Source of the DNA: Pinus tabuliformis
Taxonomy: Eukaryota; Streptophyta; Pinopsida; Pinales; Pinaceae
Direction of reading: 5' to 3'
Length of the DNA stretch: 64,000 nucleotides
Assembly: GCA_031772625.1 (NCBI GenBank)
Contig: CM062817.1
Location: forward strand, 883,972,184 to 884,036,183
The translations under genes were made by a program, and so were the position numbers. The notes beneath the pieces are model-generated. The model searched no databases. It was not told where the DNA came from and worked only from the letters and a program-made list of their open reading frames with translations. Numbering within the stretch: position 1 is the first letter of the stretch; every line of letters begins with the position of its first letter. Positions 11,601 to 22,000 of the stretch are shown piece after piece.

Positions 11601-11839
11601 TATTCATAGTGGAAGAATTTCTGTTATATTCATCAATATAATTAGTGTTGTTACATGACGAAGATGTTGATGCTTTACAAAGCGAAACTTCACTATCAGA
11701 AGAATCCATCCCTTTCAAATAGAAGAGGTTGAATGATAAAAATGTAGCCTCTCCTAAAGATATTATATAGTTTAGAGAATGAAATTTTCCCTCCAAAATT
11801 TTTCGCCAAAATATTTCCCTCCAAAAATTTTGTTTCATG

Positions 11840-12419
11840 TATTTTTCTTCATTATTTTATTCTACAATTTATTAAAAAATTTTAACTAATTTTTTTTATG
11901 AAATAAATATTTAAATTTAAAATTGTAAACTAAAACTTTTACCTAAATTATTTTAATAGTTAAGCTATATAATATTTACTAAACAATCGAATGTTTTTTA
12001 TTTTTTTATTTTTATAATACCTTCTAAAACAAATTAATCCCACTTTCACTGCGCTGTAAAAGAATTCCATAATATTCGCCTTATCATAGTTTCCTATATC
12101 ACCAAAACAAAATTAACATGTTAATTTTTTTTTAAAACAAATTAATCCCACATTAACCGTACGATAAAATATCTCTGTAATTTCAATTATATAATATATT
12201 TCATTATCACTATTACTCACATCACATCAAGGTTTTCTGAAGTTCGTTAAATGATTTGGAGCGAATTTGTGGAGCAACTACATTGCTATAAACAACATAT
12301 TCAATGGAGGATTCTCGAATTTGAAAGGTTAGTTAATTTTTCTGTTTTGAAAATTTGAAAATTAAATAATTTTAATGAAGTTTAATTTTTTTTTTTAAAT
12401 TTAAAACTTTTTGTGGACC
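11840..12419. other. AT-rich intergenic part of the transposon
   Basis: Very AT-rich sequence left of the GC-rich block, with a duplicated phrase AAACAAATTAATCCCAC (near 12028 and 12136). No ORF of note. It must contain the 5' region of the minus-strand transposase gene. Confidence 0.5.
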
Positions 12420-13030
12420 AAATTTACCCACTACGCCTACAGTGGGCATGGTGGGCCCGGTAATGCTCATGGCAACCAAACGGGCCCATAGGCTAGAAGT
12501 GATGGGGATGGCTACCCCACCCTCCGCTCGGCGGGCCGTCGGGGTGGTAGCTCCCCCCACCCCACCCCCACGACGCGCGGGGTGGCAGGGCGATTCTGAG
12601 CAGCTTCCCCACCCCACCCCCTTAGAATCACCCACCACCCTGCGGGGCGATGGGCCACCTCGGTGGTGCGGGGGAGCTAGCGGTAGCTCCCCTCGCCCCA
12701 CCTCGGTGGCCTGCCACATCGCAAGCCGTCGGGCCCTCGGGGAGGGTCAAGGTGGCGGGCCGTCAGGCTGTTGGGGTGGGGTGGGAGGAGCTAATCGCCC
12801 GCCACTCCTTGGGCCACCGGGGTGTGGCGGGGGAGCTGCTGCCAACTCCCCTACCCCAACCCGATGGCCCGTTGGTAGCCCTCCCGCCCCACCTAGAAGT
12901 CCCGCTGGCCCGTAGGGTGGTGGGGCCGCCGGGGTTGGGTAGGGGGCAATGGTTGGGCCACCAGGGTGGGCTAGGGAGCCGGACCCAACGGCCGGCTCGG
13001 TTGGCCGACTGATTTTCAGGGTGCGGCGGC
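12420..13030. repeat. GC-rich quasi-palindromic block between the divergent genes
   Basis: A sharp switch from AT-rich to strongly GC-rich DNA, full of CpG. Repeating phrases are GGGCCACC.xGGTG (near 12652, 12815, 12955) and GGGGGAGCT..AGCTCCCC-type inverted steps (near 12670 and 12835), interspersed with CCCCACCCC runs. It lies between the start of the transposase gene and the start of the methyltransferase gene, so it may act as a shared promoter or protein-binding region. ORFs in several frames here are by-products of composition. Alternatively it is a captured or inserted GC-rich minisatellite. Confidence 0.75.
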
Positions 13031-13173
13031 AAGACAATGTATTTTTTTAATTTCTTATTTTTTTTCTAAATTATTATGGTTTATAAAATTAATTATTATT
13101 TATCGTTTTCGTTGTTAATTTAAGTTACTATGTTTTTGTCATTTACTGATTTATGTGTCTTTTTTTCAGGAAA

Positions 13174-16100
13174 ATGGCATCAAAGAAGATTTTTGTGAAT
13201 CTTTCTGGACCAAAGACTCTTAAAGGTGGATCTTCAAAAAACATTGGTGAATGAACCCCACCTGAGCTGATGGCTACAAATCTTTCAAGTGCCTCAAATG
13301 ATAAGAAGATGATTTCATACTAGAAGAAATCAAAAGAAGTGAAACTTCCATCAAATGTCTGGTATGTGAAAGAAAGAGAAAGCCAAAATGTGCAGATATA
13401 TCTATATGTTGATATACCTAATGATAATGGAATTTATGACGTGATGGGAAGAGTCATAGACATGTGTTCAATACCGGACAGTGAAGTTGTTTACATACTT
13501 ACAAAACCGCCCAAGTCACATGAAAGGATTAAATACTAGTTATCATATTCATTGTATGACACAAGAGAGATATCTACAAAGTTGTGTAAACAAATCGTAA
13601 ATGAGATGAAACAGAATATTGTAATCATTGTTATTTATAATTGTGTTTTGTGTTCTTGTAACTGTATCACTATATTTTTTTAACTTTATTTTTATTGACA
13701 TATGATATTTTTTTGGCAGAATTTTGTTCAAAGTTTTTCAATTAGGTTGGGAGGCATTCATTTCATAGAGCATGATATTATGAAAGTTTTCAGAAGTTGC
13801 TACTCAGTGTTAGAAGAAGATTTGGAAAACAAGCAAAGTGTAGTAATTCATGATGCTACAAAACTGCATCCAAGGGATAAAAAAAAAGAAGAAAAAAAGC
13901 CTCTAGTGGATAAATCTAGCAAGGGTAGACAAGTTACTTTTGAAGACGAGGAAGTTGAAACTGGCAGTGAAGAATATGATGTCATTACTGAGGATGACAT
14001 TGGAACTGAGAAGAGCCATAAAAGACCAAAAGTAACAATGCCCAAGAATAAATCTGTTACAGTTAATGATGAGAATGTTATGAAGAAGAAAAGTAAAGTT
14101 GAACATTTTGAAGTAGTCATTACCAACAGTCAAGAACCTAGTGAAACTTCAAAAGAAAGCAGAGAAATCATTACACTAGGAACTGATTTAGAGAATGGAA
14201 TTATCAAAACAAAACAAAATGTCATTCGACAGAACTTGACAAAGAGAAACTTAATTGAGGGTGGTCGTACATTTCAGATTAATGTCAGACAAATCTATAA
14301 GGCAAGTGAAGGACAATGTCAATATCAAATCAGAAAGCCACACCATCCGCATATTCACAACTTGAAGACGTTGATGAGGTACAATCCATATGCTCGTGTG
14401 GTTAATTATGTGTTTCTTGTTGATCCAATTCAAGTTCCCAACAAAGAAGCATTTGATAAGTCAAAATGTTTTGAATACAATTATTATGTGCTTGGGGGGG
14501 ACCATACTGTAGAAGCTCAAAGACAATTGATGGAGGAATATCCCAATAACCCACATTTTGAAACAATGAAATGTATCATTTATGTTGGTTTATCAGATAC
14601 ATAAGAAAATTTAGTGGCATGGGATCATAATTTAGATAATGAATATAGGATGTCTATGACTTTCATCCAAAGGGTTATATTTATTCATAATGAATTTGAA
14701 GAAAAATGTGGCGGGGATAGGATAAATGTCACTGTAGATTTCTGAAAGGAATGTTTTATGGAAATAAGCTACCAAATTGAAGGGAAAATTAATTCAAAAG
14801 GTGTCAAAGGCGACAAATTTAGTGATTTATTTAGAGGTGTTGATAACATTTTCCAGCTAGCATTTAGAACTGGAGAGATATGGGAGTTGATTAATGAGAT
14901 TTTTAGCATGTGGGAGAACATTGACATTAAAAACCAGAAGGTCAAAAAGTCTAAGCCATTGATACGTAGCAACAGTAAATTAGTTCCTGAAATGAAGCAA
15001 CTTCCAAAAGATATGACTGTCACACCTTGGAGAGCATTGCAAGGAGTGAAGGATGAAAAACTTGTCAAAGCAATATTATCTTGTGTGAGGTCAAGGGAAT
15101 TATCATTGTAGGAAATGTCTGAGGAATTTCAAAAGTAAGTTTGTTGAATTATTTTTATTTATTTCTAGATTATAATTTTCTTTTAAATATAACATATTGT
15201 TCTTGGTAGTATCTGTTATACATATCATTATATTAACTTTTTTTACTTTATCTATGCAGTCACTAATTTCATGAAAATTCAAGAACAAATGGTTAAATTG
15301 TTGAATGAAGATAGTTGGGATGATGTTGTATGCAACTATCTAGATTCAAGTTCTACATCGACATTAAAAAAAATATCTTGCATTTAAAAAGGTATGTTGA
15401 TTTATACATTCATTTTTATTCATCTGTATAATATTTTTAATTTATAACTTACACATATATTTGTTTATTTTATAAAAGATGAAAAAGGATGAAAATGGAG
15501 CACCAGATAGTTTCAGAACCTTTATTGAAAAAATAAAGATCGAAAGACTAAAAAAGCAACGTCTTAAGAATGTTGAACTTGATCCAACTCTTACTCATTT
15601 CATTTGGAATGGGCTAGACACTATTCAATATCAAGTAATACAAGGCAACTGTGAAGACATTGCTAAACTCATACCTAAAAGGGATTATACCCTAGTTATT
15701 GCATATATTCCCCATGGTTTCAATATTCCAAACATTGACTATTATAGTGATCCTTATACTTATCAAGCTCTTAGTAAAGTGGTTGTGGGATTTCTAGAAG
15801 TCACATCATCACCATTATGGAGATTTGTGACATTTCATTTAGACACACAATTGGCAATGTTATTGTCAAGCTTCAAGGGGAAAACAAATTCAAGGATGCA
15901 GCTTACATGGTAAGACATTTAAAATGTATATTTGATTAATGTTAAAAAATTCATTTATGTACAAGTTAATTGAACTTTTACTATTTCATGTTACAGGCAA
16001 AAGTCAAATCTTCTTAACCGTGAAGATCAACCATTTATAAATGATTGTGAGTTCATCCATATTGATAGTTGGGCAAAAGATGATAGCTATATGTCTATGA

Positions 16101-16756
16101 TTTTTAATCGAGTAGATGGAAAGAGTCATAGCCAAATACTGACTTATGATGTTGTTGTGAGAAAACTAACATATGAAGACAAAGAATCAAAATGAGAGGT
16201 AGTTAACATTTATCAAAAACCATAGTTATTGGTTAACTATCTTAGAAACATGTTCAAATAAAGGAGATTGGGTTTTGGATTTATTTTCTGGCTCAGGTAA
16301 GTTTTATTATATGGAATTAAATTTCAATATGTTATTTATTAATTTATATGTCATGGTACTAATTTACTTCATTATTTCTTCTGTGCTTGATAATTAGGTA
16401 CAACACTAACATGTTGTCTTTAAAAAGGAAGAAATTGCATTGCCATTGAAAAAGATCCAATACAGTGCAATTTTATTCAGCAAAGAATTAATGCTCTTCA
16501 ATTTCTTCCAGATGTAATGCAAGAAATTGGGTTGAAGAAAGGGGAATTTAGTGAATCACGTGTGGCAAGAAAGGCAAAGGAACCCCAACCACCATTACAC
16601 GGAATGATTGGAAAGGCATACATTGGGAGATTCACATACATCCAAAATCCATTACAGGAGGAAAATGAGCAAAATGAAGCAAAAAATATTGTGGAAGAAG
16701 ACAATGATGAAACTATAGAGGACAAAGAGTTTGGATTACGTGACATTGTTGATTAA
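13174..16756 (+). pseudogene. ParB-like domain fused to a beta-class DNA amino-methyltransferase
   Basis: Start chosen at ATG 13174 just after a TTTTTTCAG acceptor. An unrecognised N-terminal domain (13174-13810) is followed by a charged linker and a ParB-like domain: the pattern VNYVFLVDPIQVPNKEAFD, YYVLGGDHTVEAQRQL (14480-14532) fits the GxHRxEA box of ParB/Srx proteins. After a ~250-residue spacer comes the methyltransferase: LVIAYIPHGFN (15690-15723) at motif IV, PLWRFVTFHLDTQLA, LTWQKSNLLNRED, then motif I VLDLFSGSGTT (16272-16405) and motif II CIAIEKD. Motif order IV...I marks the beta class (N6-adenine or N4-cytosine). Introns: about 13620-13720, 15135-15259, 15392-15478, 15910-15996, 16297-16397. 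Ten in-frame stops, each one C-to-T step from CAA, CAG or CGA, plus a frameshift near 16255 show decay. COG1475-COG0863 fusions are known in bacteria and phages. Confidence 0.82.
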
Positions 16757-17489
16757 ATTTAAGTTATGCTTGGAAATCAAGCTATTCTTTTGTAACTATT
16801 AATTAGTTATACTTGTAATGCTTTGACTTTGACATTTTATGAGAAGAATAAGCACTCAATTAAGGTTGTTATGCATTCAATATTTTTATTATGTGATTTT
16901 CGCATTAATTTTTATGTTAATCATTATTTTCTGAAAAAAATCTGTGATTATTATTATTTTTTGACATGAACTAAAAAAAAAAAAAATCATCTCTAGCAAA
17001 AAATTATCAAAACGTGTAGTTTTTTAGTTATATTTATGTTAAAAATTGTTATTTTTATGTCAATTGTTAAAAATTATTGTGTTTTAGAGACAATTATTTC
17101 ATGTGGATTGAAATATTAATTAATGATAAACAAAAAAAAATTAAAAAATGAAAACTATATTAATTAATGATAAAAAAATTAAAATAAAAACAAGAAAATA
17201 TGAAGAAGAATACCACTTCAAAAATTATTAAATTTAGAAAATAATTATTTACATTTCATACATTATAAAATTTAAAGTAAAAAAATAGGTCTTTTAAAAA
17301 AAGGGCCTGATGCAGAATTACCACTTTTTAAAATCAGCATGAAAATAACTACCATTCTAAAACGTAATGTACATAAAAAAAAATTTAAGTATCAAAAACT
17401 ATGCTCTAAAAAAAACATGCGTGTTTTGCATCACCCGTTTTCAAAATTATATCACTTTTTTACTATCTCTATGAAACGGGTAATAGTCT
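16757..17489. other. AT-rich right arm of the transposon
   Basis: A strongly AT-rich stretch with A- and T-runs, containing the downstream end of the methyltransferase gene and then subterminal sequence. CCCGTTT occurs twice near the right end (17429 and 17474 region, in opposite strands), the only hint of terminal binding motifs. Confidence 0.5.
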
Positions 17490-17517
17490 TAGTTCCCATT
17501 TCAAAGTTTACATTGTT
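17490..17517 (-). repeat. Right terminal inverted repeat
   Basis: The segment ends TTTCAAAGTTTACATTGTT, the exact reverse complement of the first 19 bases at the left end. It is expected to be bound by the transposase. Confidence 0.92.
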
Positions 17518-17521
17518 GCTT
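17518..17521. other. Right target-site duplication GCTT
   Basis: Direct copy of 5891-5894, immediately outside the right inverted repeat. Confidence 0.85.
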
Positions 17522-17960
17522 ATAGAACTACTTGTAAAAAGCTGACTGGACAGACACCTTTTCAAGTGGTCTATGGCATAGAAGTTGTGATGTTGTCGGA
17601 GTACATTGTGCCTAGTCTACGGATAGCGGCGTTCACAAGAATGGTGGACCATGGAGATTTCGAAGAAAGGCTTGCGCAACTGACAGAGCTAGAGGAAGAT
17701 AGATTCTTGGTCAGATTCCATCAACAAGTTCAGAAGGAGCACGAAAAGGCATGGCACGATCGGCACATCAAAATGCACACCTTCAAGGTAAACGATTTAG
17801 TTTTATTATATGACAACAAGTTTGATAAATTTCCAAGAAAATTGCATATGCATTGGCTAAAGCCATATGTGATTAAGTAGATCACTGATGGTGAAGGAAT
17901 TCAGCTAGTGAAATTGAATGGAGATCCATTTCCTGGAAAGGTAAATGGCAGCTGATTGAA
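17518..17960 (+). pseudogene. Integrase C-terminal part, right of the insertion
   Basis: The first codons read AYRTTCKKLTGQTPFQVVYG, the direct continuation of the integrase interrupted at 5894. The segment then shows SLRIAA, ERLAQLTELEEDRFLVRFHQ, KAWHDRHIK and a domain ending MHWLKPYVIK, the usual C-terminal integrase region of this gypsy group. A TAG at 17878 and a TGA at 17954 interrupt it. The match of left and right halves fixes the insertion point of the transposon to the base. Confidence 0.88.
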
Positions 17961-18358
17961 GCCATACACTGGGGATATGGCCAGATGACTATATGACAGT
18001 AGCACAATCTTAGTGCTCCAGGCAGCGCCAAGGAGGCGTGGGACTATAAACTACATTTCTCGGGTTGTAGAGTTGCGCGATGAGGGGCCTGCGCAAGACA
18101 TACAAGTTTCACAGAGTCAACGGACGCGCGAAGGGAGCTGTGCTACAAGACGAGAGACTACAAAATGCAGCCAAAATGTGATCGTTACCATCACTGTTCA
18201 TGATTTGATAGTGAGAAAACGAATAAGAGGATCGGGGGAAACATTTAAGGTTTAATTTAAGAGCGATATCTTTGAAAATCTGTCGCCAATCTAGCATTTA
18301 CTAGCAGAGTTTGGGGGGAACAGTCAAATTTGAATACGAACTTGCCTATAAATTATAG

Positions 18359-21300
18359 ATGGCCGCCCAACGAGAGACACTTCGCATTCTGAGAGTTTAT
18401 GTGTTGCGCTGTCTGGTGTGCACGAATCGTGCGTTCTTTAATGATTTGGTGCCTAGTTCTATGTTTAACAGGTTACCAAAACTCAATAGCTTATTAACAG
18501 CTTCATGTTTGAACCCATGGAAACTGCAAGTGCTAGAGGGTGTATTTCCTCTGAGGGGGCTACCCCTGAGGTCGTAAGTATGGAGGTGCCCACAATAGTG
18601 CCAAAATATTCAAGGTCACCTAGGCTGAAGCCTACGTCGGTAAGAGAGGATCCCAAGCCGAAGAAGGATAAACAAAAGAAGACGTTGCCAATGCTCGTGT
18701 CACCAAGGAAAGATCAGAGGAAAGAAAATCCAATCACGCAGGAAAAGGGCAAAGTGGTTGACCTGGAGGATGATGAGGGCGTAGAGGACATTGATATTGA
18801 GGTAGACCCTATTTTGAAGCTTCCAGAATACCTCCCTCCACGTCAAGCAAGGTGAAGGTCCCAAAGGACCCCTACTGCCAAAGAATATCACGTTTGAAGG
18901 TTTGCGCTTGGGGCGTGTCCCACATTTGAAGCTTGAAGATTAGGACTTAGGGGACACTGAGAAGTTCCCCCACCTGGCTACCGATAATTTCATGCAATGA
19001 GTGTTCTCTAAGATTCGGGTATCACCGAGATGGAGTCAATTAAATGGATTCGTGGGGTGGAAAAGGCAGAATTGTTGAATCTGCTATGGGTGCCGCATTA
19101 CCACCACGCTCCCATAAATTTGATTGTTATCAAATAGTTGTTGTGCCTGGTGCACAATAGGTGCCTGTGGTTGGAGGAGCTGATCCTTATAACCAACATG
19201 CTAATCCATAGGATCACCTTACTACCACATTCAGGACTAAATCCGGCCAAGGCATTTGGCAGAAATATGGGCGAGTGCGACCTCGCCAAGTGAATGAAGG
19301 ACAAGTTTAAGCTTGTCAAGAAGCCATGCGGGTATTCAATTTCAAGCATAACCGAACCCACGGTTAAGGTGGCCACCTAGATTTTGGCTGGCAAAATAAT
19401 GAGGAAGTGTCACACAGACGAGGTGTCAGCACCAGTTGTTCCACTAGTGGCCTAGTGTGTGGAGGGCGTATAATTCAACTGGGCACACTACCTATGCAGC
19501 GAGTTCTTTGCAAACTACAGGGAGGCACAGGACCAAAGAAAGACGTTTCACTACTCATGGCTCTTACTTTCAATTGTGCTGGTCGCATGGCAGTTGCCGG
19601 AGGACAGCCAATTTCCTCCAATCGTGCTAGATTTTCCAAAAGTAGTGAAGTTTGCTACACTATGGGCCACAAAGGATGTTGAGCAGGTCCGAGAGAGTAA
19701 GGTGTTTTGGGTATTGATGGAAATGAGCATTAATATGGCCATCAATCGGAAGCCATGGTTATCTCCAACCATTTTTTAGAAGTTATCTGGGTACGCGGGG
19801 TTCAAAGGGGACTTCCACCAAATTTCCATTTAGACACGAAAGAATCAAGAAAAAAAGTGGTATGATTTACTATATCTCGTGATGGATGATGGAATTGCAG
19901 CGGTCCTCGAGCATTGGCCAATAGATTGGCACACAACATTCAATTTGTTCATCGAGTCTAGTAAGTCCACGGAAAAGCAGAAAAAGGAAGCAGCCCAGTT
20001 GAAAGTTCAACAGTTGGTTGAAAAGCGAAAGGAGACTGAGGCTAAGGCACGTGGAGAAGCGAAGCACACTGCCAAGGAACAAGAGGAAGAGCACAACTCT
20101 AATAGAAGTCAGAAATCTCCTTCGCCACAAGCAAAGGAAGAGGAGCAATCATAACAGGGTGGTCAAAGTATGGAAAGCACTCCCTTCCGGGTGAAGCAGA
20201 ATAAGGAGCAGGAAAAGGAAGGGCTACGCAAAAAGACCAAGGCCACTAAGTCGTCGATAGACCCGATCACCTTGACATAGGGTGGCTTGGATGACAGTGG
20301 GGACAAGGTAAGGGATACAACAACAGAACTGCTGCAGTAGTTTGAGCAGCAGCAGACGCAGACATTAAGTGTCATTCAGATCAGCCTGCGTAAGCTATAG
20401 ATCCAAACAACCATACTACAAATAGGAGCAGGGCAGAGCATTGCGGCCTCAACCAGTTTAGTGTCAGGGACAACAATAATGACAGAGTTGGTTCACTCTT
20501 TGTATCTTCAGGCAGTCATACTACCTAATGGAGCCTTAAGCATGAAGGCGGATGCTGACAAGGCTACAACCAACATGTTGAGGAATGTTGGACTAAACTT
20601 GGTCACGCTCCCTAGCAAATTCCTTCACACGCTGCAAGCAAGTGTGATTGAAGAGCTTAAAGCCCAAGAGCAACGCACGGTACGCATGATCAGTGAGTAG
20701 AAAATTAACAATGAATAGATATTTGTTGAGAAGACAGCCACACTAGAAGCCTGGAAGAAGGTGCATGAGAAGAATGAGAACATTGTCGCAGTAGTAGCCA
20801 AAGCATGCAAAATCATTCTGGAACTGCATATCCCAGAAGAAGCACCGATGGAAGCCAAGATTCAAAAGTTTGTTGTAGGTGTGCATGACACAAAGACCGA
20901 TATGGCCAAGGTTCAGTTTGAGCTGAACCTGAAAACTACAAATCTTGAGTTTAAGACACAACCTTCAACTCCACCAGAAGTCAATGAATAGCATGAAGCT
21001 GCTGTGAGGGATGGAGTCGCTACAATGGATGTCACGGTGGCAGAATGCACTAGGCTCTTTGAGTAGTCTATGGAGCTAATCACAAGTCTGTAGGAAGATC
21101 CTAACCTATAGAGGTTGAACACAGAGGCCTGAGACTGCAACAAAAGTATGACAAAGCAAAGGTGACAATGGCACCATCGTGCGACACAAAGATTGGCAAA
21201 GCTACAGGAAGCAAAACAATTGCAAAAACCAATAGAAACAACATAATGAAAAGAGGCAGTCCTCAAGACCAGATTAGGGCCTTGGCTGGATGAGGCCTAT

Positions 21301-21519
21301 TTGATCTCCACCACCATTGGTGAGAAGTTGTCCAGCCCGTAGAGATCCCAGCAAAAGATCTAGGAAGATAGCACAGTACCAACAACCGAGGAGCCAGTGG
21401 AGCAGGTCAAGCAGGCAGCTATGTAGTGCACAACTGAAGTTGCAATGGCGCAAGTGGAGCTGGGAGGTATTCACAATAAGATCTTCATGCCAGTAGAGTG
21501 ACTCGAAGGTGAGTCATGA
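18359..21519 (+). pseudogene. Long third ORF downstream of pol, coiled-coil rich
   Basis: Frame 1 is open in character from about 18505 to a TGA at 21517, roughly 1,000 codons, interrupted by many in-frame stops, mostly TAG, but with no frameshift that I could see. A short upstream piece from 18359 (MAAQRETLRILRVYVLRCLV) lies in another frame. Features seen are a basic-acidic N-terminus (KPKKDKQKK near 18655; VDLEDDEGVEDIDIEVDP near 18760), a central hydrophobic region (about 18980-19780), and long charged helical stretches (19940-20150, 20560-20990) likely to form coiled coils. It sits between integrase and 3' LTR, the position of env-like ORFs in Athila/Tat-type plant gypsy elements, but I see no signal peptide or clear fusion segment. 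Function unknown. Confidence 0.65.
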
Positions 21520-21533
21520 TATTTGTGTTGGGA

Positions 21534-22000
21534 GCCTATTGAGACAGGGTCCCCTAAGGTTAATTTTGGGGCAAAAGCCCAAGTTTGAGGCAGAATGCCC
21601 AAGTTTTTGTGATGTAAAGTGTAAATTTTCCGCAAGTTATGATCGCGGAGCACGTAGATGTAAAGTGCCATAAATGGTTTTTACCCTTTGTTTATGTAAG
21701 TTGTTTCGACTTTAGTAGACCTACCCGTGGTCTGCAGACCTTGGGAATGTATAAAAATGAGAGTCTAAGGCAGTTCAATTCAAGTAAGTTTTGAAGACAA
21801 TATAATGGGTCAATAGGAGCTAAGAGCGAAGAGTCTTAGAGTAGAAGAGAGGCTCTACAACTGTGTGAACAGAGACCTAGAGTAGAGTCCACAATTGAGT
21901 GCGCAGACCCCTACAGCTAAGTGTGCAAGGTACTTTTGAGTCTGTAAGAAAATCTAAAGTATCAATAAAGAGACTATTCTAGAAATATCTATGTTTTATC
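21534..22000 (+). repeat. 3' LTR of the gypsy element (boundaries approximate)
   Basis: It starts with TG just after the third ORF ends, contains a TATA-like TGTATAAAAATGAG near 21747 and an AATAAAG polyadenylation signal near 21964. The true right end is unknown because the partner LTR is off the window; sequence to about 22440 may still belong to it. Confidence 0.6.

Larger units (their letters stand above)
6589..11709 (-). pseudogene. DDE-type transposase with N-terminal repeats (DUF7869-like)
   Basis: Chosen start: Met at 11709 (MDSSDSEVSLCKASTSSS). An acidic repeat array follows (to about 9780), then a Cys/His-rich region (SSECCQKYCLKH, VxGHGRF, a CSTCASLK knuckle near 8965). A frameshift lies near 9205. 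An 88-nt GT-AG intron (8840-8927) splices cleanly in frame to the core: IIDGMDQKKTLLP (8706-8725), LYLQLDNTCHENKN (about 8460-8490) and FLLVGHTHDHIDQMF (about 8345-8380), the pattern I associate with DUF7869 proteins and the likely acidic catalytic residues. One further one-base shift lies near 8595. After an interruption at 7736-8243, the C-terminal region resumes (7734-6589): FQHQFRIKK, WGKKYSTTVEWAPSPGLEFL, VHWYATNTHP and a final acidic tail. It would cut and join the transposon ends in the nucleus. Confidence 0.8.
5895..17517. mobile_element. DNA transposon with transposase and ParB-methyltransferase genes
   Basis: The 11,623-bp insert has inverted termini (AACAATGTAAACTTTGAAA, 19 bp perfect, about 28 bp with three mismatches) and a 4-bp duplication. 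Its only insertion target is the integrase of the older gypsy element, so its limits are certain. It holds two divergent genes: a DDE-type transposase (minus) and a ParB-like/amino-methyltransferase fusion (plus), separated by a GC-rich block. Both genes contain GT-AG introns and have since acquired stops. From memory, 4-bp duplications occur in Sola2, Ginger and Chapaev groups; I could not place this one by its ends. The transposase resembles the DUF7869-type family. Confidence 0.92.
1..22000 (+). mobile_element. Ty3/gypsy LTR retrotransposon, split by a DNA transposon
   Basis: Translation in + frames gives the gypsy order gag, protease, RT, RNase H, integrase, followed by a long extra ORF and an LTR with TATA and polyadenylation signals near 21747 and 21964. 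The 5' LTR must lie left of the window. Positions 5895-17517 are a later DNA transposon, so the element is 1-5894 plus 17518 to about 22000. Every ORF carries in-frame stops and some frameshifts, so it is dead. A second gag-like segment between protease and RT and the long third ORF are unusual. The right LTR boundary could not be fixed because the 5' LTR is not visible for comparison. Confidence 0.9.

Noticed and set aside
12372-13037. Overlapping ORFs of 90-157 codons on both strands
   Set aside because: They occur in several frames at once across GC-rich repetitive DNA that lacks stop codons by composition; the residues are Gly, Pro, Ala and Arg runs.
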